Notes: generated from the letters alone by a model not told the origin. A DNA stretch of 64,000 nt from Jacaranda mimosifolia (GCA_018894105.1 CM032126.1:24154391-24218390); one strand, 5' to 3'. Positions 1 through 11,961 are shown, counted from the stretch's first letter. Numbers and translations are program-made.

Positions 1-164
1 CTAATATATTAAGGCACTGAAAATAATGGAATTAATCCAAGATACTCGTCAACTGTTGGTGTTGATTTTGGGATGTCATATTTTGCTAAAATGACCGCCT
101 CGTCGAACTAATCATATTGACTTAATGCATCACACCGAGTGGATTTCGATGATAGGGTCGAGTT

Positions 165-690
165 TGTATTTATTATTCTTTGATTTGGACTGACATCTTT
201 AGTTTAGCAGCTCGAAGCCAGTTTGGTCGACGTTGGGGTCGACTGTAAACGATCAATTTGTTTGTTGGTCCAGGTTGAAAAACCTTAACTAGGTGGCTCG
301 ACGCCTGGTTGGTCGACTTCGGGGTCGACAACAGATGATCGATTCGTTTATTGATTGCAGTTGAAAAGCCTTAGCTTTGAGGCTTGAATCTTGCTCGGTC
401 GACTTCGAGATCGACTATAAATGATCGATTCGTTTATTAATCGCGACTGAAAAGCTTTGGCTTGGCGGCTTGAAGCCTGCTCAGTCGGTTTTGGGGTCGA
501 CTATAAATGATCAATTCGTTTGTTGATTGCGGCTGAAAAGCCTTGGCTTGGCAGCTTGAAGATGTTCGATCGACTTTGAGGTTGATATAAATGATCGATT
601 CGTTTATTTGATCTCAGCTGTAAAGCCTTGACTTAGTGGCATGAAGCCTGCTTGGTCATCTTTGGGGTTAATGCCATGGTTATGCAAGCA
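165..690. repeat. 86-bp tandem repeat, about six copies, in the 3' region of the gypsy element
   Basis: The motif GGTCGACTTCGGGGTCGAC, with variants, recurs at about 225, 311, 397, 483, 568 and 654, giving steps of 86, 86, 86, 85 and 86 bases. Each unit continues with a stretch like AAATGATCGATTCGTTTAT and then GAAAAGCCTTGGCTTGGCGG. Copies differ at several positions each. The array lies beyond the integrase C-terminus, so in the retrotransposon's own direction it is 3' untranslated. Known Tat-group elements often carry such arrays there. Confidence 0.9.
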
Positions 691-749
691 GATATTTGTA
701 GAAAATATCTCAAATTTCATTTTTGCGAGAGAATATAATGGAGACCAAT

Positions 750-1990
750 GGTCTCCTTATACATAGAACTTCTTTAAATTTATAGCATTTCAAGGTCGTG
801 GTAGTTCATTGCCATGCAGGTCTGCTAGTCGATATGCATTGTGCTTTGACACCTTGACCACTGAATAAGGCCCCTCCTATTTGGGCTCGAGTTTTTCCAC
901 GTTCATCGACACTTCAATTTCTTGAGGATGAGGTCTCCAACTTTGAAGTAGCGCAGTCAAATTGCTTTGTTGTAATGCTATGTTATTTTTGACCTATATT
1001 GTTGCATTGTGTTGTAAGCTTTGTGTCGCAGCTTGTCGATGGTGACTAGGTCGAGTCCCCTTTATTATCGCATTTTTGAGTGGGTTATAATGGATCACTC
1101 AGGCTGCATGTTGTATCAGCTCAGATGGGATGACTACTTTGGAGCCATAGACCAAACTGTATAGGTTGCGGCTTGTGGCTGTTCGAGGGGTCATTCTGTA
1201 AGCCCACAGGACCCTAGGGAGTTCGTCTGCCTAACTTGCTCCTGTTTCTTCTAATCGAGCTTTGAGGTGGTCGATGACAGTTATGTTCGTGACCTTTGTT
1301 TGACCATTAGCTTGGGGATTTTCGACTGAAGTAAAATGTTGGTAGATCCTTAGGGTCTCGCACCAATTTCTTGTGTTCTTACTCTGGAATTGGAATTCGT
1401 TGTTTGAGATCAGAACCTTAGGTAAGCCAAAATGACATATTATGTTCTTCCAAATAAAGCTCTTGATGGCCGCATCGGTTATCTTCGGAATTGTTTCTGT
1501 CTCGACCCACTTAGTAAAGTACCCGGTCGCGACAATGATAAATTTTGTTTGGCCTGATGTTTTTGGTAAAGAACCAACTATGTTGATTCCCCATTGGTCT
1601 AATGGCCATGTGATCTGGACGTTTACCATCAATGCTATGGGTTGGTGCAGTATGTTTAAGTGTAGCTGGCAGGATGGACACCTTCTAGCAAATGGAATTG
1701 TTTAACAGCGTGGGCCAGAAATAGCCATATCGGATAACTTTATGCGCAAGGGATCGACCTCTAGAATGATTTTCACAAATGCCTACGTGGATTTCGTGAA
1801 GGACTTCACGGGCTTGGTCAGGCATTAAGCATCTGAGAAGTGGCCCCGATATCGACCTCTTATAAAGTTGCCCGTGCTCGTCAAGGGAGAATTTGGCTGC
1901 TTGACCTCTGAGCCTTGATGCCTTAATTTTTTCTTCAGAGACTGTCCCTTGGCTTAAGTAGAGCTTGATTGGGCCTTGCCAAGAAGGAGG
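750..1990 (-). pseudogene. Integrase region of the gypsy element (zinc-binding, core and GPY-type end)
   Basis: The longest open piece is 1231-1632 (133 codons). It matches the gypsy integrase core, with a W-x-x-D-I/V-G-P-like start (DQWGINIVGSLP) and the block HFGLPKVLISNNEFQF followed by ENPQANGQTK. In the catalytic block the usual S-D-N-G reads S-N-N-E, so a metal-binding Asp is lost. To the right, about 1690-1990, the minus strand gives the zinc-binding lead-in (VLHEIHVGICENHSRG, then RYGYFWPT), interrupted by a stop. To the left, about 780-960, it gives YFKVGDLILKK and EGPYSVV, the C-terminal GPY-type module, also with stops. Not functional. Confidence 0.88.
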
Positions 1991-2200
1991 TGCTTATTTG
2001 ACGTTCCCTACCAAGTTCTGGTCAGGAGTATATATAGAGGGTTTGCTGGCGACCAGAAATATGATGGTCTTTTCTCTTGTCCCTCTCGTCGAGCTTGCAA
2101 ACCTCAAAAAGGCATCAGCTCGCTCGTTTTCTGATCGAGGTACCTGACTGAGGGTGAAACTCTTGAATAGCTATTGTAATTTTTTCACCTCGGCCAGGTA

Positions 2201-3140
2201 CTAACTCATCTTGTTTTCTTTGGCCTCGAAGTTTTCTTCAACCTGCTCTGCGACCAACTGAGAATCGGTGATGGCTACTAGCCCCTTGACGCAACAAGCT
2301 GATGCCATGTTCATGCCAGCAATGAGGGCTTCATATTCCACCTCATTGTTGGTAATTGAGAAGTCGAGTTTGATTGCAAAGTCATATTCCTCTGCGAGTA
2401 GGGAGCGGAGTGAGACACCAATTCTACCTCCCGAAGTGGTTGCTGATCCATCAACATGCAAAGTCCATACAGAGGAGTTCCGGTCATGCTGGTCAGGGAG
2501 GTCGAGCCTTTCGGCAATAAAATCGGCTAGAACCTGTGCTTTTGTGGCGATGTGTGGTTGAAATGTGATGTTGAATTTACCAAGCTCGATGACCCACTTA
2601 GTCAGTCTTCCTGACGTATCTGGCTTCAACAACACCTATTTCAACAGCTGATTTGTTAACACTATGAACGCATGAGACTGGAAGTAAGGTCGTAGCTTCC
2701 GTGCTGCTGTAACCAGGGGGAGGGTGAACTTTTGATCTCTAGATAATTATGCTCGGGCCTCTACAACACTTTACTGCAGTAATAAACAAGCTGATGAGTT
2801 CTACCTCTCGTCGAGACCAAGACCGAGCTAATCGAGATGGTGGACACAGCTAGGTAAAGGTGCAGAACTTTTCCCAACTCTGGTTTGGCGAGCATGGGTG
2901 GTGAGAAGAGATATTGCTTGAGATCGATGAGAGCTAGGTCGCATTGCTCCGTCCATTAGAATCCCAACTTTTTTGCATTTTTGAGTACTTTGAAAAAAGA
3001 TAGACTCTTGTTGTCTAGTTGTGCAATGAATCTACCAAGGGCTATTATCCTGTTGACCAGGCGCTGTACGTCCCAGACTGTTCAGGGTGGGGCGATGTCC
3101 AAAACTGCCTAGATCTTCTGCGGGTTTGCTTCGATCCCCC
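2201..3140 (-). pseudogene. RNase H and connection region of the gypsy polyprotein
   Basis: The piece 2201-2635 encodes an RNase H-like domain: HVDGSATTSGGRIGV, then ITNNEVEYEALIAGM and AITDSQLVAEQVE. These correspond to the D, E and D catalytic positions, which look retained. The upstream motif KAQVLADFIAE is typical of the second RNase H of Tat-type elements. From about 2700 to 3140 the minus strand shows the RT-to-RNase H connection, with ALGRFIAQLDNKSLSFFKVL and then LKQYLFSPPMLAKPELGK in one frame. A stop interrupts it near 2960. The stretch 2640-2830 is poorly readable. Confidence 0.85.
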
Positions 3141-3141
3141 T

Positions 3142-4006
3142 TTAACTAACCATATAACCCAAGAACTTGCCTCTTCGAACCCTGAAGTTGCACTTATTGG
3201 GGTTGAGTTTCATATCGAACGCTCGCCGTATGGAGAAGGTATGGTTGAGGTCAATTAGGTGACCATCAGCTTTTACTATTTTGACAATCATGTCATTGAC
3301 GTAAACTTCCATAGGTTTTCCAATCTCGTTCTTAAACATGAAATTGACTAATCTTTGGTAAGTTGCTTCTGCATTTTTTAGCCCAAAAGGTATGACCAAG
3401 AAATAGTATACCCCATTGGGGACGACGAAAGAGGTCTTATCCCAATTCTTTGGTGCCATGAAAATTTGATAATAGCCTTGAAAGGCATCCATCATGCTTA
3501 ACAATTCACAACCAGCTGTGGAATCTACTAGTAAATCTATGCGAGGCATAGGATAAGGATCTTTAGGGCAAGCTTTATGCAAGTCGGTAAAATCATTACA
3601 CATGCGCCATTTTCCTTCATTCTTGGGGACGAGTATTGCAAAGCCAAGAGGGATATTGAATTTCTACAATATATCCTGCTTCTAAGAGTTTGTTGACTGC
3701 CTCTTCGATGATTTGAGATCTCTCAGTGTTAAAGGTTCTCATCTTCTGCTTCACTGGCTTGTACAAGGGGTCCACATTGAAGCAATAGATAATGACACTT
3801 AGGTCGATTCCCTGGAGATGGAAAGCTTTCCATGCGAACACGTCGATGTTCCTGTGAAGGAAATTGACCATAAGATACTCCATACGATGGCCCATGTCAC
3901 TTCCGATTGTCTTGAACTCCCCGACTAGCTCGACCCGGGTATCTTCTAGTTTTCTTTTCTTGCATACGAGCCTCTCCTCGGGTTTCGCTGTAGGGGCATC
4001 CCCCAA
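3142..4006 (-). pseudogene. Reverse transcriptase of the gypsy element, catalytic box mutated
   Basis: Two open pieces, 3617-4006 and 3142-3603, read DVFAWKAFHLQGID, DLHKACPKDPYPMPRID, GYYQIFMAP, TSFVV and VIPFGLKNAEATYQRL, the standard ordered blocks of a gypsy RT. The active-site box, normally Y-V-D-D, reads YVNDMIVK because one GAT codon is AAT. A short break at about 3604-3616 separates the two pieces. With the first catalytic Asp missing, this copy cannot be active. The RT is the best part of the element for a phylogenetic placement. Confidence 0.93.
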
Positions 4007-4060
4007 GGGCTTTAGTTGGGGTTGTGTCTTTTACTCGCTGGATTCAACTGAAATGGTATA

Positions 4061-4570
4061 TCAGTGCCATGCTTTCTTAATGTTGCACAAAAGCTCGCCT
4101 ACCCATGCTGAGGTTAGAAATTTGATGTTCATGTGGTAGGTTGAGACAATGGCCTGGAAGTCATTTAGGACAGGTCGACTAATGATGACATTGTAGGCAA
4201 ATGGAGTGTCAACTACTAGGTAGTTTATCATGAGGGTTCTACTACAGGGGGCTTCTCCAAATGATGTGGATAGGTTGATGGATCCTTTCAGGATGATCTC
4301 TAATCCCCCGAATCCAACCAACAGTGTACGGACTGTCTCAAATTTTAACTGCCCTAAATTCATTCTTTTCAAAGTTGATAAGAATATAATGTTCGCGGAG
4401 CCGCCATTATTAACCAAGACCTTTCTTACTTCAAAATTGGCTATTTCGACCGTTACAACCATGGGGCACTCTACCTTGTGATTGACATCTCTGTTCTCCA
4501 GATGGTCAAGATCAAGATCAGACTCGGTGAAAGAGATTAGCTCTGCACTGGTTGAGAGCTGGAAAATCAT
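4061..4570 (-). pseudogene. Aspartic protease region of the gypsy element
   Basis: The open piece of 169 codons contains VRKVLVNNGGSANIIFLSTL at about residues 48-67. This aligns with the retrotransposon protease motif V-L-V-D-x-G-S-S-A-D-I-L. Both acidic residues of the motif are Asn here, so the catalytic Asp is lost. Downstream are a flap-like FGGLEIILKGSINLS and the conserved FAYNVIISRPVLNDFQAIVSTYH, characteristic of plant gypsy protease-to-RT linkers. It sits just upstream of the RT in the element's direction, as expected. Confidence 0.88.
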
Positions 4571-4821
4571 CTCGACCTAGGTTAATTTGGTCGATTCCAG
4601 TTGTCGTTGGGTCTGCTTTCTTGAGGACTTTGAGTCTCCCCAGTGGACCCTCCAGCAATCATGTCGATAACTCCTCGAATGAGTGGGTGGGGATCTTAGA
4701 CAGGTTTATTTCCTTTATCTTCTTTTCTCGGGCTAACTGACATTTCTCTACAGGGAGTCTAGTCGGTTTTGGCCTCTTCACGCCTGGCGTGTTCATCAAT
4801 GTATTTTTTGAGATGGCCTTG

Positions 4822-5620
4822 TCAGATCAGCCTTTCAATCTCATCGTGCAAGTTGAAATAATCTTCTGTATCATGGCCCTTTTGCTTGTGAAAATGACAA
4901 TACTTCTTAGATTTCCTCATGGCCTCGATTTCAGTCAGCTTCCTGGGCTTTTTCAGGAGGTTGTCATGCTGGATGGCAAACAACACCTCTTTCCTTAGGA
5001 GATTAAGTGGGGTATGATCATGGAAGCACTTAATGGGGGGATCATCGACCTTCCATGTGCTAATGATCATCTTTCTCCTTGTTCTTCTTCCTATCAACTT
5101 TAGGGTTGCCATATTTAAATCTGTTCATATCCTCTTGAGTCATATAACTTTTTGCGAGGTCGAGAAGCTTCTCCATCGATTGGGCCAGCTCGCGTTCCAA
5201 TGCATTGGCATATTCCTTATGTTTGAGACCCAAGAAAAACACATCGATCAAAAACTCGATCCGAGAGCAATCAATCTTTAACACTTTCGTATTAAACCTG
5301 GTGAAGAAGTCGCGAAAAGATTCCCTTTCATTTTGTTTCACTGTGTGCAGGTGAGTATGAGAAAACTTTGCCTTCCTCCGGCTGGCAAATTAGTGCAGAA
5401 ATTTGTCCCATAACTGGTCATAAGAATACATTGACATCGGCTCTAGCTTAACAAACTAATCGAGCGCAATCCATTGAAGGGTAGTCTCCAACATCTTAGC
5501 ATGGATATAGTTATTATGTCCATGTAGCTGCATCATGTGCTCGAACTACATCAAGTGTCTATTTGGGTCCGACGAGCCATCATACCGAGGCAGGTCAGTC
5601 GGGACCTTAGCGTTTACGAC
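4822..5620 (-). pseudogene. Gag region of the gypsy element
   Basis: Overlapping open pieces 5060-5341 and 4822-5112, together with unlabelled sequence to about 5620, read as a plant retrotransposon gag. In order there are YDGSSDPNRHL-like and MLETTLQWIAL-like blocks, then QNERESFRDFFTRFN, LGLKHKEYANAL and LAKSYMTQEDMNR. A CCHC-type knuckle region is represented only by KKYCHFHKQKGHDTEDYFNLHDEIE near 4850-4930. At least two stops and a frame change are present. From 5620 to 6283 the sequence should be the gag leader and start. I see no clear domain there. Confidence 0.82.
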
Positions 5621-6285
5621 GATACGCTCGTCGATGATCTCCTAGACGAACGGTGATTCCCTCTCTCATTGGAACTTTAGCGGCCGATCATGGTAGTGAT
5701 TTTTCTTAGTGTTTCTCCTCAAGATCTCCTCCAAACGCCTATTTAGCTATAGGACTTGATGAGATACCTCCTCCCACTCCTCCCTATTAGCTTGAGATGC
5801 ATTTCTGTATGGCTAGGGTCTTGAGTGCTCGACCCTATCGCGTTGCGGGGCTCGAATGGGTCGAACCATGATCAACCAAATCCACCACCTCTTCGTAGGG
5901 GCCAGGTCAGGCTATTTCCTTGGGAAAACACCCTGGACTAGTTTCGCATCTCGAGGGAGGTCGTCTGGACTCTAGTCGACCATGATTCTCTCTAGGCGGT
6001 CTTTTCTCAAGGGGTACGGGTTGTGGGGTAGCGTTAACTACCGGTTCTGGTTAGACTGCATGTCGATTCAGAGCAGTAGAGAGTTTAGCAGAAATTTGTT
6101 GTCACTGATGAGCTGCATTAATTGGGACATGGTCAAGGTGACCACTTGTTCTGGTAGGGCGCTCGTCCCTAGCACGCCGGGTTCTGGCGGAGGTTGAGAA
6201 GGGGGAGTAGCAGACCTCCTATTTTATTCTCTTTCTGAAACGGCTCGCCTGGTGTTAACTATTTTTGATTGCGAACTCAAAGTTT

Positions 6286-6301
6286 CCCCCAAACGACGCC
6301 A
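6286..6301 (-). other. Primer-binding site of the gypsy element
   Basis: Immediately inside the right-hand LTR the minus strand reads TGGCGTCGTTTGGGGG. A T-G-G-C-G-C/T-C-G-T-start two or three bases after the LTR end is the usual tRNA primer site of Tat-type gypsy elements. I do not assign the tRNA with certainty. Confidence 0.75.
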
Positions 6302-6303
6302 AA

Positions 6304-7102
6304 TGATGAAGGTAAAAATTGTCTGTAACTGAATTGTGATGGAGCCTGAGAATATCGACCTCTCTAGTTGAATGATAGCTATCGGGGCTGAGTCCTACAA
6401 TCATGAGCAAACGTCAGGCTAGCCGAGGTATCCTCAGCTATAGCACTCCGACGCTCAAGTCAATATGAGAATGACCAGACTAAATAAGCAGTAGAGTGAG
6501 GGCTTTGTAGTATTGAATGGCATACCTTTGGTGAGCCTGGAAATGGGGTATTTATAGCCTTCCCCTAGTGGGGGATTTGCCTGAGATGCCCTTAGCCTAG
6601 AGAAAAGGTTCTTGTCCTTGCATGAAGGGGCTTTAGGTCATATCCCATTCCTATACTTTTCTAGGTGGCTGCATCTCTAGGTTTTATGGATAGAATAGTA
6701 CACTATAGGCGCACTCCCTACCTGGCGCGGCAGTATGGGCGGTAATGGGGCGGTACGCACCTTTAATGCAAGGGCATGCCGCTTTTCAGGGCATTAAATA
6801 CGACAAAGAAAGGATTTTGCAGTGAGTCGACCTTCCTGGTCGGCAATAGGGTCGACCTCATGTGGGTTGGCGACCGGTGGAAGAGGTAGCAGATCATTAT
6901 GGTCGAATAATAGTAGAGCATCTGACTTCGGACCATAGCCTAGTCGAATGACATCTGCGTTGTTCGGTGTGCCCCCTAAAAAGAGACGTGAGAGGTCGAT
7001 CGAGGTCGACAATCTGATTGAGCCCCAAGGATGAAATTGGCTCGATGCTATACCCTCAGGTCTATAGTCTTTGAGCTGAACCTATTGGGTCATCCCATAT
7101 CA
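6304..7102 (-). repeat. 5' LTR of the gypsy element
   Basis: The plus strand runs from TGATGAAGG at 6304 to CCCATATCA at 7102, giving TGAT...ATCA termini and a length of 799 bases. On the minus strand there is a TATA box in CTATAAATACCCC (6549-6556) and, about 90 bases downstream, the motif ACTTGAGCGTCGGAGTG (about 6443-6459), which I recognise from the R/U5 region of Tat-type LTRs. The outer boundary rests on the short terminal inverted repeat only, because the partner LTR is not in the window. Confidence 0.7.
6549..6556 (-). promoter_or_regulatory. TATA box of the gypsy LTR
   Basis: TATAAATA on the minus strand, within GGCTATAAATACCCC, inside the LTR about 245 bases from its inner end. It would have driven the genomic transcript of the element. 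Confidence 0.6.
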
Positions 7103-10100
7103 ATACATATATACTAAAAGTTTTAATTGAAAGTTAGTGCATAAGATAGTTTGCTCCCATAATGTATAATTATATGTAGCTAGCATTTACCTCATGCGCT
7201 ATAAAATTAAAAGATTCTTTTATCCCCATCAATTTGACATATATAAACTTGCGATCATGAATAACAATGTTAAATTTCAAAAATAGACTAATTTTATCCT
7301 CAAAAGTTATAAGACATTAATTGTCTTTATAGTTCTTTGATATACGGTGGCTTACTTGACATTCCCAAATTATCAAAAAAAAAAAAAAAGAAGTTAAAAA
7401 TCAACAGCAAATAAGAATTTTAGGCTGTAAGCTTAAATAAGAGCTGTAAATTAAATATAATAATTAAATAATTATTTCTCTTTTAGTATGATTCTTATTA
7501 ATATTGCATTTCATTAATTACAATTGTTTTTTTATTATTAATGATTTATTTGTCAAAATGTATAACACTGGTAAAATTAAATACACAATCTCGTTAAAAT
7601 CATAGTAGGAGATATAAATTTAGTCGAGTAAATATCTAAAATATATAAAATTAATTATAATCTCTCTATATTTGAAGCTTAATTAAATTCATTGATACAA
7701 ATAATAATTCTTTTCATAATATAAAGGAGCATGCGGGGATTATCCAAAGGATAGTACATATATGCAGGACAAACTGTACGTTGGCCCTCAAGAATTATTG
7801 CGTGTTAGACTTAAATTAAAAATGCAACCTTTTTTTTTTTTTGCTTTTCTGTCCATTATATGTGGAATTAGAATAAGTTGCAGTGTGTGAGGATTGAAAT
7901 GGCCCACGATCCAGATGTGATCGATGGCGTAGCAACTGGATGTGATGGCTTATAATTTACTATAGTGATACTGATCATATAGAATAGAAATGTATATATA
8001 AAACCTGCATCATATACGAATCACAATAGAATTTACAATTAGAGTACTGTAATTTTCTTAAGAAACAAAAAAGAACAGGTAAGATATGTAACAGCATTCT
8101 TCTTAGCACAGTAAGAACTTTTTCAAAAAAATCCTTCTCATATGATATGGCTAGAGTTGAGCTTCAGGGCAATTTGGTAAATGAGATTTTAAAATTAATT
8201 AATTGAGTAAATGGGACAGAGAGCCTAAAGAACGAGCCAAGCTTACAAAGAAGGGTAGAAAAACCCTAATGAACCTAAGTTCATCAAAATTAAAATTGAT
8301 ATATATACCAAGTCCCAAAAAAGAGAAATGGAACACAAAATTATTTGTGAAAATTCTCAGAGTAGAAGAACTCTCGAGAAAAATAAATATCTTTATGTAC
8401 ATTTTTAAAAAAACAAATTGACACTTTATTGTTTCTAAAAAAGGACCTCGTTCCACTTCTAAGCGACATCACTATGTCTTTTGTCCCTGGATTGGTTTGG
8501 CATCATTTTTTGCTTGTGAGCCACTCTTCTCCTTTTTCGATGTATTTCTCTTGGGATTAATATTTTGTGTAGGAAATACTTTAAGGTGCAATTGCTATTG
8601 GAGTTTGAATAATTAAACCAAGCAAGGGAGACAGGGTGTTGTGAGATTGAGATAGAAATTAAGGAGTATTTGCATACCTAAGATTTGATTATAATAATTT
8701 TTTTTTTCTCTTTACGCTGTGGATGGAATCACGTTAAATTTTGTTGTTCTTTGTTGGATTTCTTTTCTATCTCATACTTCTACCTCTATTAATTAGATTG
8801 GGGCACACTATAATTTTAACATCCATGCACTATTTAATATGGCTTGTGGACAGTGTATTATCTTAAATGGAGTTTAACAAATACTACATTATGAAATTGA
8901 CCTTCTAAAACTATGACATAATTGAACATTTACATGCGCATAACTTTCATATTATATTGTGATTATCAATGCACGATAGCTCATATAGGAAAAGTAGTTG
9001 AACAAAGCTCCAACAATATTTGAGGTTGGAGGAACTTCACTTTCGCCAGGTTGTTGCAATGTTGAAGTAGTAGAGAAGGGGTTGAAATTGGCAGCTTTAT
9101 AGCAAGCACTTTTTGTACAGGTTAATAATTGTGGGCGGCCAAAAAGCCAAATAGAGATTGGCAGCTCTACAAAAGTATGTGGTCCCTAATCAACTTTAAT
9201 TTTGCTTTTGCATATTGCAAACTAATCATGTTAGCGCACTCTTTGTGATTGCGCGCTATATTGTTTGTGTTATTATTATGTTGTATGTTTTGTAGCCAAA
9301 TCAATTTTGGGGGGGTCATTCATATCATGAGATATGTAATTTTCTTTTTCGGATTTTCAAGTTTTTTGGTATTCATGACCTTTATATGACCATACTAAAT
9401 AGAGTAATGTTTTTGTATTTGGTTTTAAATTAACTTTATATTTTTAATTTATTTTTCATAATTTTAAAGATAATTGGGAATTAATGAATTCAACTCGTTT
9501 ATAAGATGATTGATAGTTATGCAAGGACAAATATAGAATTAATCTCCAATAAATTACATTGGAAGAAAATATATTAACATATATTTTCACTAACTTGTTG
9601 AGTGATCAGTTAGTCGAGTGGCATTGCTCTCACACATATCAATATAAAATTTAAAATTTAAATCTTAACAAACTTTTAATATACATGTGTAAGTAAATTT
9701 AAATTTCTATCGAGTCATTAACATTTGTACCACCAAAATTAGAAATAAAAGAATTACTAGCTAAACCCATATTTCTTTGGTTATTACAAATAATAAAAAA
9801 AAAGGTTGGGGCAGACATCTTGAGTTGGGCTCATCAAAGATAACTAGCTAAACGACAAATCAAACGTTCAATTGTCCATATATTATTATTCCTCTTCATG
9901 GTGTTATCATTGCTCCAATATTTTTCACTTTTCTACCATATGATATTATCATTGTTTGTTCTTTTCTAGGGGGTCCATTTCATTATAGTTCCCAAAATAT
10001 GGAAGTCCTACTATAGACTTGGGGTATTTTGATGAGAGAAGATAGACCATTGAAAAAGGAATTATGTTCTTTGTTTAAGGGGATTGTATTAATTTAGTAG

Positions 10101-10222
10101 TAAATATTGAAAATATGACATATTTGTTCTGTGAATTATTAAAGTAAGTTTATTATTTGCATCTTTAATTTCAGACTATAAAATATGAGATTTTTTTTTT
10201 CAAATGTAATTTTATCCTAAGA
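7103..10222. other. AT-rich sequence without recognisable genes
   Basis: Stops are frequent in all frames. The only longer open stretches, near 8200-8456, overlap on both strands and have no recognisable domain. A poly-A run lies at about 7375-7389 and a poly-T run at about 7830-7842. I see no transposon termini. Unrecognised old repeats may be present. Confidence 0.5.
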
Positions 10223-10231
10223 TAATTTATA
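10223..10231. repeat. 9-bp target-site duplication of the MULE, left copy
   Basis: TAATTTATA, identical to 12051-12059 on the other side of the element. This fixes both boundaries. Confidence 0.93.
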
Positions 10232-10320
10232 GGGTGAATTACGGCTACCTCCCCTGAGGTTTGGTGTAATTACAAAAAAACCCTCGTTGTTTTGAAAATT
10301 ACAAATACCCCCCTGAACTT
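10232..10320 (+). repeat. MULE terminal inverted repeat, left
   Basis: Begins GGGTGAATTACGGC and is nearly identical to the reverse complement of 11962-12050. Differences are single bases plus a short run-length change around the poly-A tract. Confidence 0.92.
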
Positions 10321-10963
10321 AATCGTTGTCCAACATTTTAGCCCAGCCGTTAGGGTTTTACTGTACAGCCATTAAAAAATTTGGGTAAAATTCCAAAAAT
10401 ACCCTTAGGCTAACTGATGGCATCTTTGACCTGGTTTGACTTTTTTTAGTGGACAAAAATACCCTCAGGGGTGGTATTGTAAGACTTTTAGTTGGTTAAG
10501 GGTGTATTTGTTTTTTTTTTTATTTGAGGTCTTAAATGTAATAAAACAAAGAAGAATCTATGGTGAATTTAAAATAGTAAATGTATTTAAGATAATTTAA
10601 TTCTATTCAATTGAATTTAATAAGTAAGAAAAATTAAAAATATAAATCAAATCTATCATCTTGAACATATAATTTTAATAATTGAAATGATATATTCAAT
10701 AGTATTAAAAATAATAAGCATATCTAAAATAATTTAATTAAATTTATATCATTAAAATATAACATATTAGATTATGTTAAATATAAATTTATATTATTAA
10801 AATTATATGATAATATTAAAATAGTAATATATATATATATATATTTTAATTGAATTCAATTCAATTTAACTAAAAAGTAAAATAAGTAAAAAACTAAAAT
10901 AAATTAAATCTATCATGATAATATTTTTTTAATAATTTTTAAAATTAAAAAATAATAATGACA

Positions 10964-11800
10964 TGTAACACCCCTAGATTTGACATTTTAGAAAGTAAGA
11001 TTTAAAAATTAAAATATTTATTCGACAAAAATTTTGGGGCTCAAAACACCAATAAGAAAGGACTTGATTGTAAGAATTTTGAAAATTTTGGTAGTCAACA
11101 AAATTAATTTTGATCAACCGGGTCAATAGAGTCATTAACTAGTTTGAGGACTTAATTGAAATTAAGGAAAAAAAATTTGGGGTCAATGTGAGGTACTCAG
11201 AGAGTTAAAAAGGTTCAATTGAAATCTGAGAGGAAGTATTGGGGTGGAAATTATAATTTTCAGAGAGTTGAAAAATATATACACAAGAGCCCTTATATTG
11301 TATCAAATTCTTCCATGCTTACCGTCACCATCCTCTCCAACTAGCAACCAAGCTAACCATTCTCTTTCCCTTGTCACAAGGAACGCATCGGTACCAAATT
11401 TTCCTACAAACAGCCAGCGACTCGTCGAAAATTAAGCTCTGAACGGAGCCTCACAGCGGTGGTGACGGGTTGCTTAGTTCCGGCAACGAAAACTCATAAA
11501 CAAGGAGTGGGTTTTGATGGACTCGATGAGAGGAGTGTAATGGTGGTTTCAATTTTGTGATTTGACCAACGGAAAAGGAGAATGGAAGGTGGAGGCGCGC
11601 AATAGAACAATAGAGTTGAGCGGTTTTGCTTGAAATTGGTCAACGAAGTGAAGGGGAAAGTTGAAATTGATTTGGGGGTTTGATAGAGTGCAACAAGGCG
11701 CACTTTCTAGAGGCAGCAAAATCCAGTTCCGGTGGAGGCGCACGGCGGCTATTCGACAGGCAGTGGCGGTGGTCCGGCGAAAATTGAAGGTGATAAAAAT
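10964..11800 (+). repeat. Partial LTR of the 33.8-42.9 kb LARD-like family inside the MULE
   Basis: Starts exactly at the LTR terminus TGTAACACCC (10964). It follows, in order and in the opposite orientation, the outer part of the LTR ending at 42911. Shared blocks include GACTTGATTGTAAG, a weak TATA region (AAAAATATATACACAAGAGCCC against ACTATAAAAAGGGGCCC) and, around 11560-11700, the reverse of the blocks near 35890-36020 (CTATCAAACCCC, AATCAATTTCAACTTTCC). Similarity fades after about 11790, whereas the full LTR is about 2.8 kb. The small open frames here (11244-11435, 11661-11954) have no domain and are probably LTR sequence. Confidence 0.8.
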
Positions 11801-11961
11801 ATATCAAATAAACCCTCGTAAATTCAAAAACATTACAAATAGGTCCGAGGGTATTTTTTGTCTTTTGATCTTTCTAATCAATTTTCTTTTTTTTTTAATT
11901 TTTAATGGAAGGGCATTTTGGTCATTTTACACTTTCCGTCAGCATTACATTTAGGTCCCAA

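Larger units (their letters stand above)
1..7102 (-). mobile_element. Ty3/gypsy LTR retrotransposon, Tat-type, decayed; 3' LTR outside window
   Basis: Read on the minus strand, the order is 5' LTR (6304-7102), primer-binding site, gag, protease, RT, RNase H, a second RNase H-like domain, integrase, then a tandem-repeat tail. That is the gypsy order. The extra RNase H domain, with a motif of the KAQVLADFIAE type after the RT block, is a hallmark of the plant Tat/Retand group. Every domain is split by stops or frameshifts, so the copy is dead. The left 120 bases show neither a match to the right-hand LTR nor a polypurine tract, so the 3' LTR must begin left of base 1. The group assignment is inferred from motifs and would be settled by an RT tree. 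Confidence 0.9.

Noticed and set aside
8199..8456. Overlapping open frames on both strands (72 and 85 codons)
   Set aside because: Low-complexity Lys/Ser- or Phe/Ser-rich translations with no domain, no splice context and no counterpart. Chance frames in AT-rich DNA.
11494..11954. Open frames suggesting a gene or captured host exon inside the MULE
   Set aside because: The same sequence blocks occur inside both LTRs at 35.9-36.1 and 42.1-42.3 kb, so this is LTR sequence and not a host gene fragment.
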